This document shows, piece after piece, positions 12,949 through 23,660 of a DNA stretch of 64,000 nt (within the stretch, counting starts at the first letter, position 1; every line of letters begins with the position of its first letter). Location: assembly GCA_032719365.1 (NCBI GenBank), contig CM064872.1, forward strand, positions 24,966,140 through 25,030,139, given 5' to 3'. Both the position numbers and the translations under genes were made by a program. A model generated the notes under the pieces. That model was given only the letters and a program-made list of their open reading frames with translations, did not search any database and was not told where the DNA came from. The DNA comes from Prinsepia uniflora. Lineage: Eukaryota; Streptophyta; Magnoliopsida; Rosales; Rosaceae.

Positions 12949-13799
12949 CCCAGAAATACAAAGCTAGTGAGCTCCTAGAAGGCCTCGCACTAGATAGGTG
13001 TGTGCCTATACCTTTAAGGCACACCACTATTCCCTTCCTAGACCATTCCTCCCTCGCAGGAATGTGGGATCGTTCACCGTTCCCCCAAGGATACGGGTCT
13101 TACAGTTGGGTTCTTTACATTGAGAAAAGCTATGGATTATAACCCCCAGAGAGGGTCATTGATCTACGAACATTGACTTGGGTGGACCCTAGGGAAACTT
13201 AGGATTTGAGACCCCGGGTAGCACGCACGTAGCTCTAGATACCGTGACAGGATTTGTTATATGATATTTATGATAAACATGATTTCTTGGTTTTGTGAAA
13301 TTGTGTTTTATGGATTTCTATAAATGGATTTGGGGCTGAGATCCTATAAATGGTTGTTTAAACATATGTTGTTTGATAAATGGTTTTACTATGCATGCAT
13401 GCTTTTTAGTGAAGCGCATAAAGGTCTTTTATGAAATGTGTTTTATCAAACTAATACTTTTCGTCCACTCACAGTCTTTTCTGTTTTCACTGCCCTTCAG
13501 GTTGATTACTGGTACGGACTATAGTAGAGACCGAAACATCACACTCCTCCAACGGATCCTGGCGTACACTGGAAGCCAGTAGGGCTAAAGGTTCAAATTT
13601 TCCCTAGTCTGACACTCCGTGTCAAACTGAATTAGGAGCGTCCCTCGTTAATCTGGGGGGGAGGGGGAGGGGGGTTGGGACGGGTCCTGACAATGTAAGG
13701 TTTCTTGAACTACCTGATCCTTTCTTTATACTGCGCATCCTCTATTTTCTTCCACCAATACATATGAACCAGCTGAAGCTGTAGCACGATGAGAAAGTG

Positions 13800-14005
13800 C
13801 AGATTCTGTAAAAGTCAGGTTCTGGTGGTGTAGCTAATATAGATCCAGGTTCGTGTGGTGCAACTGTTGTAGATACAGGTTCTGTGGTGCGGCAACTGTA
13901 GATACAGGTTCTGGTGGTGCAGCTACTGTAGATCCAGGTTCTGGTGTTGCAACTGTTGTAGATACATGTTCTAGTAATGCAGCTACGAAAGTTGTAGCAT
14001 GATCG
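13800..14005. repeat. 30-bp minisatellite (decapeptide-like repeat)
   Basis: About six units of 29-30 bp have the form GATACAGGTTCTGGTGGTGC plus ARCTACTGTA. The period is a multiple of three, apart from a 29-bp unit that shifts the frame. On the minus strand one frame reads TTVATPEPGS-like decapeptides, on the plus strand DPGSGVATVV. It may be a remnant of a low-complexity protein region next to the MULE remnant; which strand was coding is not certain. Confidence 0.75.
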
Positions 14006-14095
14006 AGTGGTGCAGCTGATGAAGTGTTTCCAACTTCTGCAGCTGTTATTCAAGTTCCAGGTTCTAGTGTTGTTGAGGTTCTAGGTTCTGCTGCT

Positions 14096-14915
14096 GAGAA
14101 CTCAGAGGCTTCAGGTGCAGCCTCCCCAATATCAATGAAAAAAACCATTCAAGTGTGATGGCTCTTGCACCCAAGCTTGCACCCAAGCTTCTAGCAATTC
14201 CCTATCCAACCTCTTCTCCTTTGTAGGAATGGCCTCATCCCCACTGTCACCAAAACTAGAACCTGGTGATGCTTCAGAGTCCTCCAACTTGACCCTTATC
14301 CCATTATCATTCTCATCTTCTTCATTAGGTAGTTTCCCCTTCCTTTTGTCTGTTTTTTGCACAAGTTCTTCACCTTGTTTAACAAAACCTTTTTTTTGCC
14401 TCTGATTTGGCCCCCCACCTACAACCACTAAAGCCTTATCCTTATCTGGTTATATGGGAACTTCTTTTTTTGCCTTTCTAGTCCCCACCACTTCAGCCTC
14501 ATCCTCTAACTCCTTAATGACAACACTTGATTTCTTAGTGCCCTCACCTTCTTCACTAGTAGCCTTCAGCCTTTCCCTTTCCCTTCTTCTAACTACTTTT
14601 AAAAAATTATTTGGGTAATTCACATTGATATGCGTAAAAAAAAATTCAATCTTTTCCACACTAGGAACCACCTTACATTTTCAACATATCAGAGTCATTC
14701 AACAATTTACCACCTACTCCTTCTTGATACAGGATAATACCATCTAGGTAACCTAAAGCCTTTACCATTCTATTAATTTCAATACCATTCTATTAATTTC
14801 AAACATACACATCATATCCTTATCATAATAATCAATGTAGTCTACTTGGCTATCTACATATCCATCAGCAGCCTACTTCCCACCATGGAATATCTTTAAG
14901 GTGAAGTAACTTGAT
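14096..14915 (-). pseudogene. MULE (MuDR-like) transposase N-terminal remnant
   Basis: Reading the minus strand from 14915, a frame gives YFTLKIFHGGK, a stop, then GYVDSQVDYIDYYDKDMM and a VKALGYLDG segment. This matches the N-terminal domain of plant Mutator-like transposases in motif order (basic HGGK, then acidic VDYxDxxDxD, then a short Leu/Gly segment). It is followed in another frame (14671-14132, with a stop at 14450) by a long acidic and lysine-rich linker, also usual for these proteins. The zinc-finger, catalytic DDE and SWIM regions are absent. Frame changes and stops show it is dead. Confidence is moderate because only the N-terminal signature is present. Confidence 0.55.
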
Positions 14916-15597
14916 TTACATACATTTTCACAATAATCTAAAAACACCACCAACCTTAGGCTTTAGTTTACTTTCATATGTACCACATCAAACCTAATTT
15001 TCTATAACAGAGCAATATACAACTACAAAGCATAAAGCCATAAAATACATGTGGTCCACCATCCACAATTAGATTCCAGCAACAAAGCAACAAAGAACAA
15101 CTAATTATAGCAACCATTCTATATTCCAGCAACAAAGCACAATCAATCACCCCAATGGTTTTCGTTCCCCACTCGATGGGCATCAATCAATAAACAAAAT
15201 GTTCCCCACTAGATGGGCATCAATCATTAAACAAACAAAAATAATCCTAAAAACTTTCAAAGCATCCATCTTTTTATATTAAACTACAACCTAACAAACA
15301 TAAATCTGAAATGTTAATATAATGAGAAGCACTAATCGTATCTAGGTTGTCTTCTTCCTCGCAACCTCACACAACACTACTTCATTTCATGTGCTCTTGG
15401 TTTTGCGACCTTCATCCTTAGCAATATATGTATCATAAGCCATCTTCCTCAGTTGGGACCTTAAAGCTTCTTCTTCCTCTAGCTTTTGTGGCGCTTGATT
15501 CGCGATTCTAGGTAGGCATATCAAATTGGAACTTCAAATTTGGGAATTAGGGCTCTGGTTTTTTTTTTTTTGCGCTTTCGATCTAGGGGGGGAGCTC
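14916..15597. other. AT-rich flank without recognisable gene
   Basis: No coding signature is seen. There are two short direct duplications: ATTCCAGCAACAAAGC (about 15075 and 15124), and GTTCCCCACTMGATGGGCAT followed by CAATCA(A/T)TAAACAAA (15165 and 15200). A 12-T run and a 7-G run lie at about 15548-15592. These could be remains of transposon termini, but no inverted repeat pair was recognised. Confidence 0.4.
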
Positions 15598-16935
15598 AAG
15601 CAACATATTTGTCCAATCCCCCAAATGCCCATTGATATTTATGAACTATTATCTTGGCGCATTCATAAGAAAATATTTACTTTGTCATTAGATAATGCAT
15701 CACATAATGATAAATGTCATTTTGAACTTCCTAATCTTCTTATGATTGATGGTTTTCTAAAAAAAAAATTCTTGTTCGTTATTCTTGTCACATTTTGAAT
15801 TTGATTGTACAAGATGGGTTACAAATTTTATCACCATCTATCAATCGAATTACTGATGTTTATACATAGCATAAATAGTTCTAATAAAAGACACGAAGTA
15901 TGGGTAGTATGTTGTAACGATTTTGGTATGCCCAAGAAAGACATTGATAACGATGTGCCTCATAGGTGGAATTTGCAAGTATCTTTACGATATAAAGTCC
16001 CATTGAATATATAACAGCCCAGACATTTGGAAAATTAGAAAATTAAAATTTTACCCCTAAGTCAAAATGGGTATACCTAATTAAGGAAATCCCTTATCTG
16101 ATCTGAATTATTAGACGTAAGCAGGATCCATTCAATTCTTTCAATTACTTTGAGACGAGTCCTATCAGAATAGATATATCTATAAAGTAATTGAAACAAA
16201 TTCTTCCAACTTGGTTGCTCCTAGTGAAAATGATTAGATACTTGTTGAGCTTGTTAGTGATTTTTGTCTATTTTTTATTTTTCAACAACGGTATTTTCTA
16301 GTGTTTATTATCTTGCGGCAAGTCGTGTTACTAGTTGTTTAATAGATATTCATGAAACATTTGTTGTATATGATAAATATGGTTTGTTTAATACTGCTTT
16401 GTTTAGGATGAAGGAAAAATTTGATAAATATTGATATGATTTTCCTTCAATTTCTACTGTTCTTGACACCAGATTTAAATTTTTTTGCAATTGAAGAATG
16501 GTCAAAGTTGATGCATATTGATGTATCTACTTTTAGTGAAAAAATCTGAAACATTAAGGAGTTATTATTTGAATTATATGATGTTACAAAAAGAAGGTTG
16601 TGATTAGCGAGAGTCTTATTGTGCCATATGTGAATATGATTTCTAACTGTTCCATTATATCATATTTGTTCTCTTATTGCACGTGATGTGCTAAATGTTC
16701 CAGCTTCCACTGTAGCTTCAGAATCATATTTTAGTGTAGGTGGTAGAGTTGTGTATGAAAAGAGGGTAGCTTGAATCCAAGTACAATACAAGCATTAATT
16801 TACTTAGCTAGTTCAAGAATGCAAGATACTCTTCTACAAGAGAAATTGGCTGAAGAATTAATGAATGTCAATGCATAAAGATCAGATTGGATGGATGTTA
16901 GTGATGATGATGTTGAGGTGGTTAGTTTCATGATA
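15598..16935 (+). pseudogene. hAT-superfamily transposase remnant
   Basis: The plus strand at 15660-15790 encodes IHKKIFTLSLDNASHND, the conserved aspartate region of plant hAT transposases (a TLDNASNND-type motif). After frame changes comes DVPHRWN at 15952-15972, the usual D-V-P-T-R-W-N motif. At 16680-16760 a frame gives LARDVLNVPASTVASESYF and SVGGRVV, the C-terminal hAT dimerisation signature. Several stops and frameshifts and a foreign segment at 16015-16230 break the gene. No intact TIR or 8-bp duplication was identified. Nothing suggests activity. Confidence 0.8.
16013..16230 (+). mobile_element. Possible LTR fragment inserted in the hAT remnant
   Basis: The hAT similarity stops after DVPHRWN and a short tail. 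The sequence then starts TATAACAGCCCAGACATTTG, similar to the TGTAACAGCCC starts of plant gypsy LTRs. It includes TTTTACCCCTAAGTC, like the LTR heads elsewhere here. Only about 200 bp is present and the far end is not recognisable. Confidence 0.35.
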
Positions 16936-17149
16936 ACGTTTTAATATTTTTTTAACCAACAAATTTTTAATATGGACATTAAACTAATATGTAGAATAAT
17001 CTCGATCTCGAAGGTGCATGTGGTACTCTTTTTCCTTACTTGAATTTTCCCTTAAAGGTTTTTTAAGGTAAAGTTTTGACGATGCCACGGTTTTGTATCC
17101 TTAAGTTTCCCATTTTTTTCATTATTATTATTTTTCTTTAATGTTCATT

Positions 17150-17425
17150 CCTTTTTCGCCGACTTTAAAATTTGTAGAATAGGTTACTCCTAAAACCCTA
17201 CTTGAACCCGACCCGAGTGGGCTTATTAGGCTCGACCCAAAAAGATTGATAAAAACTCGACTCGACAAAAAGGCTTGGACATTTATATATGTAATTAAAT
17301 CCGTCCAATCCAACTCGATATTTTTGAAATTTTGAAATAAGCCCAACTGGACCCGACTCAAGCCTAAAAAATTTGGATCGAGCTTATCCGACCCAGCCCA
17401 ATACTGAGGGCTAGTTTCTATTAGG
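17150..17425. repeat. CCCGACCC / GGGCT-rich short direct-repeat zone
   Basis: Multiple copies of CCCGACCC, ACTCGACTCGAC, TGGACCCGACTC and their complements lie downstream of the hAT C-terminus. Subterminal repeats of this kind are common in plant hAT elements, so this may be the element's end. No TIR was confirmed. Confidence 0.35.
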
Positions 17426-17684
17426 CACACCAAATGTTCAACTTCAATAGGTTACGTAAATTAGGGCAGACTCGAATTTTCGATAGCATAATTAGTATTA
17501 CCACATAGTTGAAAAAAAAAAACGTACTAAATATTGAGGCCATGTTAATAGAAGAAACAACAACATTAGAACTACCTAACGCATAATAAGAATCCATTTT
17601 TACAACCTAGAAAGACACTTAAACTTATTCGTAAACCCATCACAAACACTAAGACAAAATACACAAACATTTTTTTTTTTCTGT

Positions 17685-20243
17685 TCACTTGTTATTCATC
17701 AAGATAGCTGAATCTTGCATCCTGGAAATTGCCTGCTCAAACTGACTCCACCTCTGCTCCAACGTCCCGATGTACCCAACAGACATCCTCACAAGCCCTG
17801 GTGAGATCCCGGCCAACGCCTTTTCCTCTGCATTCAGCTCGCTGCTGGTGCTGCTGCCGGAGCAGGACATTAGGGTTTCATAGTAGCCCAAGCTGACAGC
17901 CATGAACCCGAACTGGGTGGAGTTTTGAAGCAAGCTCATCAGCCTGTTGGCCCTTTCCTCAGTTCCCATGTCCAAACACAGAAGCCCACCATACCCGTAA
18001 TCCTTGTTAGCTAAGGACTTTAGAAGCTTGTGCTCCGGGTGGTCTTCAAGGCCCGGGTAGATGACGTTTAGGCCCATATTTTTCATCCTTCGGGCGTAAG
18101 CCAAGGCCCGATTGCAATGCTCCTTCATTCTCAGACCCAAATGGGAGATCCTCTCAGAAAGCTCGAATGCCACCTTCGGGTTCATTGTTGGCCCCAGTAG
18201 CATCAGGGACCCTTGCTGTAGATCCATCATCGAATTCACAAGGCTTGCTGGCCCACACACAACACCTGTTCCATTTTCCATCAAATGATTGCAAATCACA
18301 CATGTTGGCCAGGAAAAAAAATAGAGGGAAGAAGTGGTGGGGTTGATTTAGGGGTCTCTGTGTGCTTAGAGCAACATGTTTTAAACATGCAAAATTGTAA
18401 ATAGAATCAAACCTTTATTCCTTTTTTTAGGGTAATAAATAGGGGGTGAATCATGATTATCCATCCTAAACTTTATTTAGTTTTCTTTTAAGGGTATAAT
18501 TAATGGTAAACTATAATATATATATATTTTTTTTTATATCAGAAGGATTAACACATACGTTTCGGCAATAATCTTGACCACAATTTAAAGATTCACTTTA
18601 TTCTTGTGTTCAAAAAGTAAATTACTGTACTGAATTTTTCAATATACGGTATAAAATGTCTAACCAATCAAAATCTGAGCAAATGAAATCAAGCAGCACA
18701 ATTGATTTCGCATTTAAAACTTCGAAAACGAAGATATTAATTTTCAACTTAGAAGATAATGATGCGGTGGATATATACACGTTTAGATAGAGCCAGCAAG
18801 AACTTAAAATCTTAACCCTTTATTTCTTTGATTCAATTTTCCTGTTTTCTTATTTTTGTTAAAATTATCACATGCAATCTGGCAGTGTAAAATAGTACAT
18901 ATAAACAGACCAAAAGAAAAGAACAAAATTAAAATCACATGATGAATGAGGTACATGATTGCAGCAATGGGAAGAAAACAACTCCCACTCGATCTTTAAT
19001 CTACGCCTCAAGTCTCAACTCACTTCATGAGTCATGACTCATCACCCACGTTAAGTCTTAACTCTATTCAAAGTTGAAAACTAAAGCAAACAACCACCGT
19101 CTAATAAAAACACCACCGACATTTAAATTTAAAACTCTGTGTAACCATAACAACACAAACAAACACAAACATCTCATCTGAGTTCCATCGATCTCACCCT
19201 TCCAAAAACTACCAAACTATGTATAGTTATCAACCAATGAAACAAAATTCAAATACGTATTATGATTTATAAGTTTTCACATGGTAAATAATAATAAGTG
19301 ATTTTTTTTTTTGGTTGAAAATAATAAGTGATTTGGGGATAAAATGTACCAATTTTAGTGATTTGTAATATTATGAGATAATATTAGTAATGGAAGTTGT
19401 AGGGCTTTAAAGAATTTGATAAAAATAAATCAATGGTTTATTTTTACCTGCGATGATGTCAGCACCGCCGCTGATATACTTAGTAATGCTGTGGACCACC
19501 ACGTCAGCGCCGAGTTTCACCGGGGAGAGAACCATGGGGGAGAAAGTGTTGTCCACCACAACCTTCACCCCCTTCTCGTGGCCGATACGGCTGAGCTCTG
19601 GGATGTTGGCGACGGTGAGGGTGGGGTTGGACATGCTTTCGAAATAAAGCACCTTGGTCTTCCCAACCTCAATCGCATTCCTCACCATGTCCGGATCATT
19701 TATGTCCACAAACGTCGTTGTTATGTTGCAAGCCCTTGGCAAAAAATGGGACAGGAGGGCGTGGGTCCCGCCGTACACGGTTCTGGCCGCAACGATGTGG
19801 TCCCCGCTGCTGACGAGCTGGAGCAGGACGGAGGATATAGCGGACATGCCGGAGGAGGTGCAATAGGCGGCCTCGGTGCCTTCAAGAGCCGCCATCTGAC
19901 GGCTCAGGTTGAGCACCGTCGGATTGAAGTGACGGCTGTAGATGAAGAAGTCACGATCGGGGCCGAGCTCGCCGGTGAACATTTTTCGGAGGGTTTCGGG
20001 CTCCATGACGGTAAATGTGGCGGAGGCCTCGATGGACATGTTAACCCCACCGTGCTCGCCAAATTCGTGGCGAGTACTGGCTAATGCGGCGGTGGGGTCC
20101 TCCCAGGCGGCGGCAGCAGCAGCTGAGGACAGCATGGATTTTTTGGAGACAACGTAGTCGTCGCTGTCCCTGTCGTCGTGCTCAGCTCTCTTCTTGGAGT
20201 TGGTGGAGGGGAAAACAAAGGCTTGGGATTTGGTGTCAGCCAT
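17685..20243 (-). CDS. MGL: Methionine gamma-lyase, two exons, 458 aa
   Basis: Exon 1 is 20243-19448 and exon 2 is 18265-17685 (with stop). The intron, 19447-18266, begins GTAAAA after CAG and ends AACAG, splitting a Gly codon (phase 1). The joined length is 1377 nt. MGL is a PLP enzyme of the cystathionine gamma-synthase family that cleaves methionine to methanethiol, 2-oxobutanoate and ammonia. In plants it is cytosolic and links methionine catabolism to isoleucine synthesis. Visible motifs: YSRHFNPT (102-109, phosphate contacts), SSGMSA (130-135), YGGT (157-160, Tyr stacking on PLP), VVDNTF (229-234) and HSITKYISGG with the PLP lysine K255. Exon 2 has SLGYYETLMSCSGSSTSSEL and a GLVRMSVGY substrate-carboxylate Arg region. 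There is no transit peptide; the N-terminus is acidic and basic with an Ala6 run (41-46). The start lies in a CCATGGCT context. It is intact and the only complete host gene in the window. Confidence 0.93.
18266..19447 (-). other. MGL: MGL intron (1182 bp)
   Basis: GT-AG intron, AT-rich, with poly-T and TA runs (about 18520 and 19300). No coding exon or clear transposon is seen in it. Confidence 0.85.
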
Positions 20244-20600
20244 GGAACTAGCTAGGTTGGTTTAGAGTATAGAGGGTTGGGGAATTGAAAATATAGGAGA
20301 AGGAGGAGAAGGAGGAGGTTGAATTTGTATGCGCTTAGGAATTAGGATTTAGCAAGGTATGTTTATGTTCATGTATATTTATTGAGGAAGAGAATCGCAA
20401 GGAAATAGATTTGTTACTGTCGATGGCCACGTAGATTATTATTTATGGAGGAAGGGGTGTAAAAGGTACGTGGTCAATTTTCCATTAGTTAATAGAGGCT
20501 ACATACACTTACTTTCTTTCACTGCTGTATTATTATTACTATACTACATTTTCTTTTCAAACGATAAGCTTGTATAAATGGTAACTTAGTGCTTCCGTTT
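20244..20600 (-). promoter_or_regulatory. MGL: MGL 5' flank and candidate core promoter
   Basis: A TATA-like ATAAATATA lies at about 20374-20382 on the minus strand, about 130 bp upstream of the ATG, which would give a ~100 nt leader rich in CT(C/T). ACGT cores (TACGTGG, CCACGT reading from the plus strand) occur at about 20428 and 20468. Assignment is from motif and position only. Confidence 0.35.
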
Positions 20601-21180
20601 GTTTCCCCTCTTAAATGGGAGTTTGACGTTGTTTACTCATTATTATTACGGGCTTGTATTAAATGGTAAATCTTTATATTTTATAAAGAACTCAGAGTTT
20701 ATGTTTATGGCTTCAAAGATTTCAGTGATGGATGACGGACTTGTGGCAACTCTGTTTCAGAAAAGGGGTGGTGTGGGAGTGGAAGGCAGTTTCTGTGTTG
20801 ACCTTGTTGGTTTGGGTAATGGCTTGGCACATTGTGGTTCAATGGGGTTTCTATTAGGCTGCATTCTTTCTCTGAGGGGCATATTGATAATTGATGTCTA
20901 GAAAACAAAAAGGAGTTTTGAGAATTGAATGTTAAAAATGAATAAATAAATAAATAAGAATAAAAAAGAAAGGAAGAGATTTGGATGTGTCACACAGCAA
21001 GGTGGACAACCAATAAATATTGCACCGCCTCTTGCCTTCTACCTTTAATTCATCAAATCCAATCACGGCCCAAAGAGGGAAAGCCAGCACGATTGCGAAG
21101 CAAGCCGAACACCTTTTGTTGTTTGCCACCATTTTCGATCACTATATATGATAGAGTGGACGTGATCGGTCTATGTTGAT
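20601..21180. other. MGL upstream intergenic stretch, nothing recognised
   Basis: There is an open frame of 100 codons at 20599-20901 without recognisable domain, a (TAAA)n/AATA microsatellite (20938-20962), and otherwise unique-looking AT-rich DNA. No gene call is made. Confidence 0.4.
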
Positions 21181-22467
21181 CTAGCCACATTGTTGGGGAT
21201 CCGGATGGCTGAACGGGGGTTCTGGCCAACCAGATGTGATTGATCATACCTGGTCAGTTTAGCATGGTCTTGTACGTTTCGCTATTTGAAGGGCTTGGGA
21301 GTTTCTAAGGCAGGACTGCTCGGCCTCTGATCAGGCCGATAAGATTAGGTACGAACAAAAGTCTCCTAAGTCGTTGACTGACGTAGATTTTCTCAGTCGA
21401 GGGTTTATTGTGTATCCATCGGCCTGTGTAGGTGTAGACCATGCAAGTCCCCTAGTCCTATAAGACCTTGGTTGAGGAGTGATGCCAAAGCGAATTCAAT
21501 TCACTTTGATTGCGGGAATAATCGCACGATGAGGTGGCTGATAGGCCTAGGTAGGGCTACGGACTAACGAGAACCACTTGGAGCCCAAGTGAGTGTATGT
21601 CACCTTGTTAGGCCCGCTTAAGCGGATCTTCGCATGATGAGGTGGCTGATCGGCCTAGGTAGGGCCATGGACTGACCGAGAACCACTTGGAGCCATCTTA
21701 CTCGGCCCACCTGCGTGGACCCTCCCATGATGAGGTAGCCGATCGTCTTAGGCAGGGCCATGAACTGACCAAGAACCACTTGGAGCCAAGATGAGTGTAT
21801 GTCACTTGGCTCGGCACACTTGTGCGAACCCTTACACGATGAGGTGGCTGATAGGCCTAAGAAAGTTCATGGACCGATCGAGAACCGCTTGGAGAAGTTG
21901 GGAAAACTTCTGAGTGCATGGACTAGCTGATGTAGTCTAAGTAGTTAATGTGTGTGCAATTTATGCTCGACCTTTCCACTGATCGAGATAGTGCGCGTAA
22001 TTAATGCATGAGTGCACGTGATTAATGTGTGATGCTTGGGTTGGCCGAGTGGGTTGTCAATGGTTATTTTTAACCGTGGTTACATTTTGGAAAAGTATAA
22101 AAGAGAGTGAAGTGTTTCACTTTTCACTTTTCACTTTATGCACTTTGAGAGATTTTGAGAGTAAGATTTGAGGCAATTTCCAGCAACCGCTAGGCGATTT
22201 TTTATTTGCTTTCACGGCGGTGTTGACGACCTAATTCTGAGTAAAATAAGGTAAGTTGAAGTTTTCCACTTGTTTTTCGATTGAAAGAGGTGTTTGAGCA
22301 AGAATATTACATGTACTAGGCATGAATGTTCCTGTGCTATTGCCATGATTGGCTAGGTGTCTTAGGTGTTGGGTCTTTCATGTTTCCTTTTTTAGGAGTC
22401 TTTCTTTTGCATTGTAGATGTCTTCAGAAGATTCTAAAGACATGAACGATCAGTCTAGGAATTCCGT
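21180..22467 (+). mobile_element. Decayed LTR-like region with TATA box and tandem repeat
   Basis: A possible LTR head TGTTGGGGATCC lies at 21190. GTATAAAAGAGAG (about 22096), a good TATA box, is followed by short CTTTTCACTTTTCACTTT repeats and then ATGTCTTCAGAAGATTC at 22418, opening a serine/aspartate-rich frame. That frame is cut after about 16 codons by the LTR starting at 22468. The layout (LTR promoter, leader, start codon) fits the 5' end of an LTR retroelement, but no PBS was identified and the family is not certain. The part after 25116 probably continues the same element. Confidence 0.45.
21524..21905 (+). repeat. Four-unit tandem repeat (~93-109 bp)
   Basis: GATGAGGTGGCTGATAGGCC starts at about 21528, 21636, 21729 and 21838. 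Each unit continues with (A)GGTAGGGCYAYGGACTRAC, then AGAACCACTTGGAGCC and a TGAGTGTATGTCAC tract. Units are diverged by substitutions and small indels. Confidence 0.85.
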
Positions 22468-23229
22468 TGTAACGACCCGAGAATTCGAGGGAAATAAATT
22501 TGGAAAATATAATTATGCCCTTATAAGTCAATCAGTTAACTTTTTGGCGCAAATATTTTCTGGAAATTTTGAGACGAGCGTTGTGAAGGTCTTGGAATTT
22601 CGAATCCGTGGACAGGTATTTTACAAAAAAAGGAGGTCGGTTGATTGAGTTACGACCCTAGACCTTCCAGGGGCATTTTGGTCATTTTGCACCCAAGGGC
22701 ATTTTAATCTTTTACATGAGATATTATGTGTGGATTGCTTGAGGTTATGACACCTGGCCTTATCTAAATATGGTGTGTGCACCGTTGGTTTTGGGGTGTG
22801 TATCTGTAATTTATTATCTGTTTATTTGAAATAAGAAATTATCTTTATGCATGCTAAGTTTTCCAAAACGAAGGGTAAATGGTATGTTTGAATGGTATCG
22901 GCGGGGCAGGCTGACATCATGATGACGTCATCTGACACATGGCAGGGTGACATGTGCTAGGGGATTTGGGGTGCTGCGCGACACGTGTCAAGGGGTGCCA
23001 CGTGGCACGTGTCAGGGGGTGCTACGTGGCACATGATGTCAGATATTGTCAATGCCAAATTTTGAGGTGAAATCAATCTTATTCCAAAGGTTTTGACATC
23101 CTGAGATCAGTAGGTATCCCTTGTCTGGCAGGGTTACGGGGGTACTTTTTGGGGTTTTAAGTCACCTATTAGATAGGAGCAAGGCTCGGATATGCGTTGT
23201 GACGTGTTTTTTGGGGTAGGGTCCTGTCA
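22468..23229 (+). mobile_element. Short solo LTR (762 bp) with near-perfect TSD
   Basis: It starts TGTAACGACCCGAG and ends GGGTCCTGTCA. The flanks are TCCGT (22463-22467) and GCCGT (23230-23234), one mismatch. It includes ATCCGTGGACAGG (22604) and a cluster of TGACGTCA, CACGTGTCA and CCACGTGG sites at 22905-23035. It is much shorter than the other LTRs, so it is internally deleted or from another family. Confidence 0.65.
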
Positions 23230-23244
23230 GCCGTTGAGTGTGGA

Positions 23245-23660
23245 TGTAACGACCCAAAAATTCGAAAAAGGTAAATTCCAGAATTTGAAAGGGAAATAAC
23301 GATTTTACCCTTGGTTAATGGGGTCAAAAGTTGACTTTTTTATTGGGATATTTTTTGGACCTTCCATAAGAACAGTTGCGTAGGTCTCAGAGTCCTGATT
23401 CCATAGACAGGTGGCACTTTGAAATCGGAGTTCGGATTGAATAGTTACATGTCTAAGAATGCCAGGGGCATTTTGGTAATTATGAAAGAAAGGACAAATT
23501 TGGTCATTTGGCTGGGTTTTGCTGAGTCACTGTGTTTTACAAATTGGTGACAGGGGTCACCCTGAATAAAGGACTGCTGGCACCATGTGGAGGGCTATGT
23601 GTGTTGTGTGCATGCTAAGTCTTAGAGGGATACGAAACTACCTTTTTGGAAAACCTTGTA
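23245..23660 (+). mobile_element. Plus-strand LTR head, truncated
   Basis: It starts TGTAACGACCCAAAAATTCG. The order TTTTACCCTTGG, GGTCAAAAGTTGACTTTT, GTAGGTCTC, CATAGACAGGTGGCAC is the same as in 41216-41640 and 46415-46630. Similarity ends near 23660, where a minus-strand LTR follows. Confidence 0.6.

Larger units (their letters stand above)
12348..13104 (-). mobile_element. Cassandra-like 5S-bearing LTR (TRIM) with three 5S-like domains
   Basis: On the minus strand it begins TGTAAGACCCG at 13104 and ends GGGTCCTGACA at 12348. It is flanked by perfect GTTGG duplications (12343-12347 and 13105-13109), and removing it restores the order seen in the E1 5' LTR. It holds three tandem modules, starting at about 12388, 12591 and 12808 on the plus strand (spacing 203 and 217 bp). 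Each has a 5S rRNA-like segment with, on the minus strand, GAACTCYRAARTTAAGCG (box A region) and GATGGGTGAC(C) (box C region), followed by GGACAATATCGTG. These are hallmarks of Cassandra TRIM LTRs. No PBS or PPT is visible between modules, so it looks like one solo LTR whose 5S module was triplicated rather than a two-LTR TRIM. Confidence 0.8.
9948..13692 (+). mobile_element. E1 3' LTR (contains Cassandra-like insertion)
   Basis: It starts TGTAACGACCCATCCC after a polypurine tract and ends GGGTCCTGACA at 13692. Without the 757 bp insertion plus its TSD it is about 2.98 kb. In order it holds the conserved block GGACAGGCGGCACG (10157), the palindrome GAGTGACAAGTGTCACTC followed by CCCATTGG (10294), a TATA-like TATGTATATAATCC (about 10378), a second block at about 11100, the GGGCTCGAGGCCC array, and a G-rich end. 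Because the element is plus strand with a PPT on its left, this is the 3' LTR. The first unrelated flank begins ATGTA at 13693. Confidence 0.85.

Noticed and set aside
19416..20084. 222-codon plus-strand open frame
   Set aside because: It is antisense to MGL exon 1; the GC-rich codons of the real gene leave the opposite frame open.
20599..20901. Small host gene next to MGL
   Set aside because: 100 codons with no domain, no clear promoter or splice evidence; AT-rich low-complexity start.
21524..21905. Centromeric or telomeric satellite
   Set aside because: Only four diverged units; no long array.
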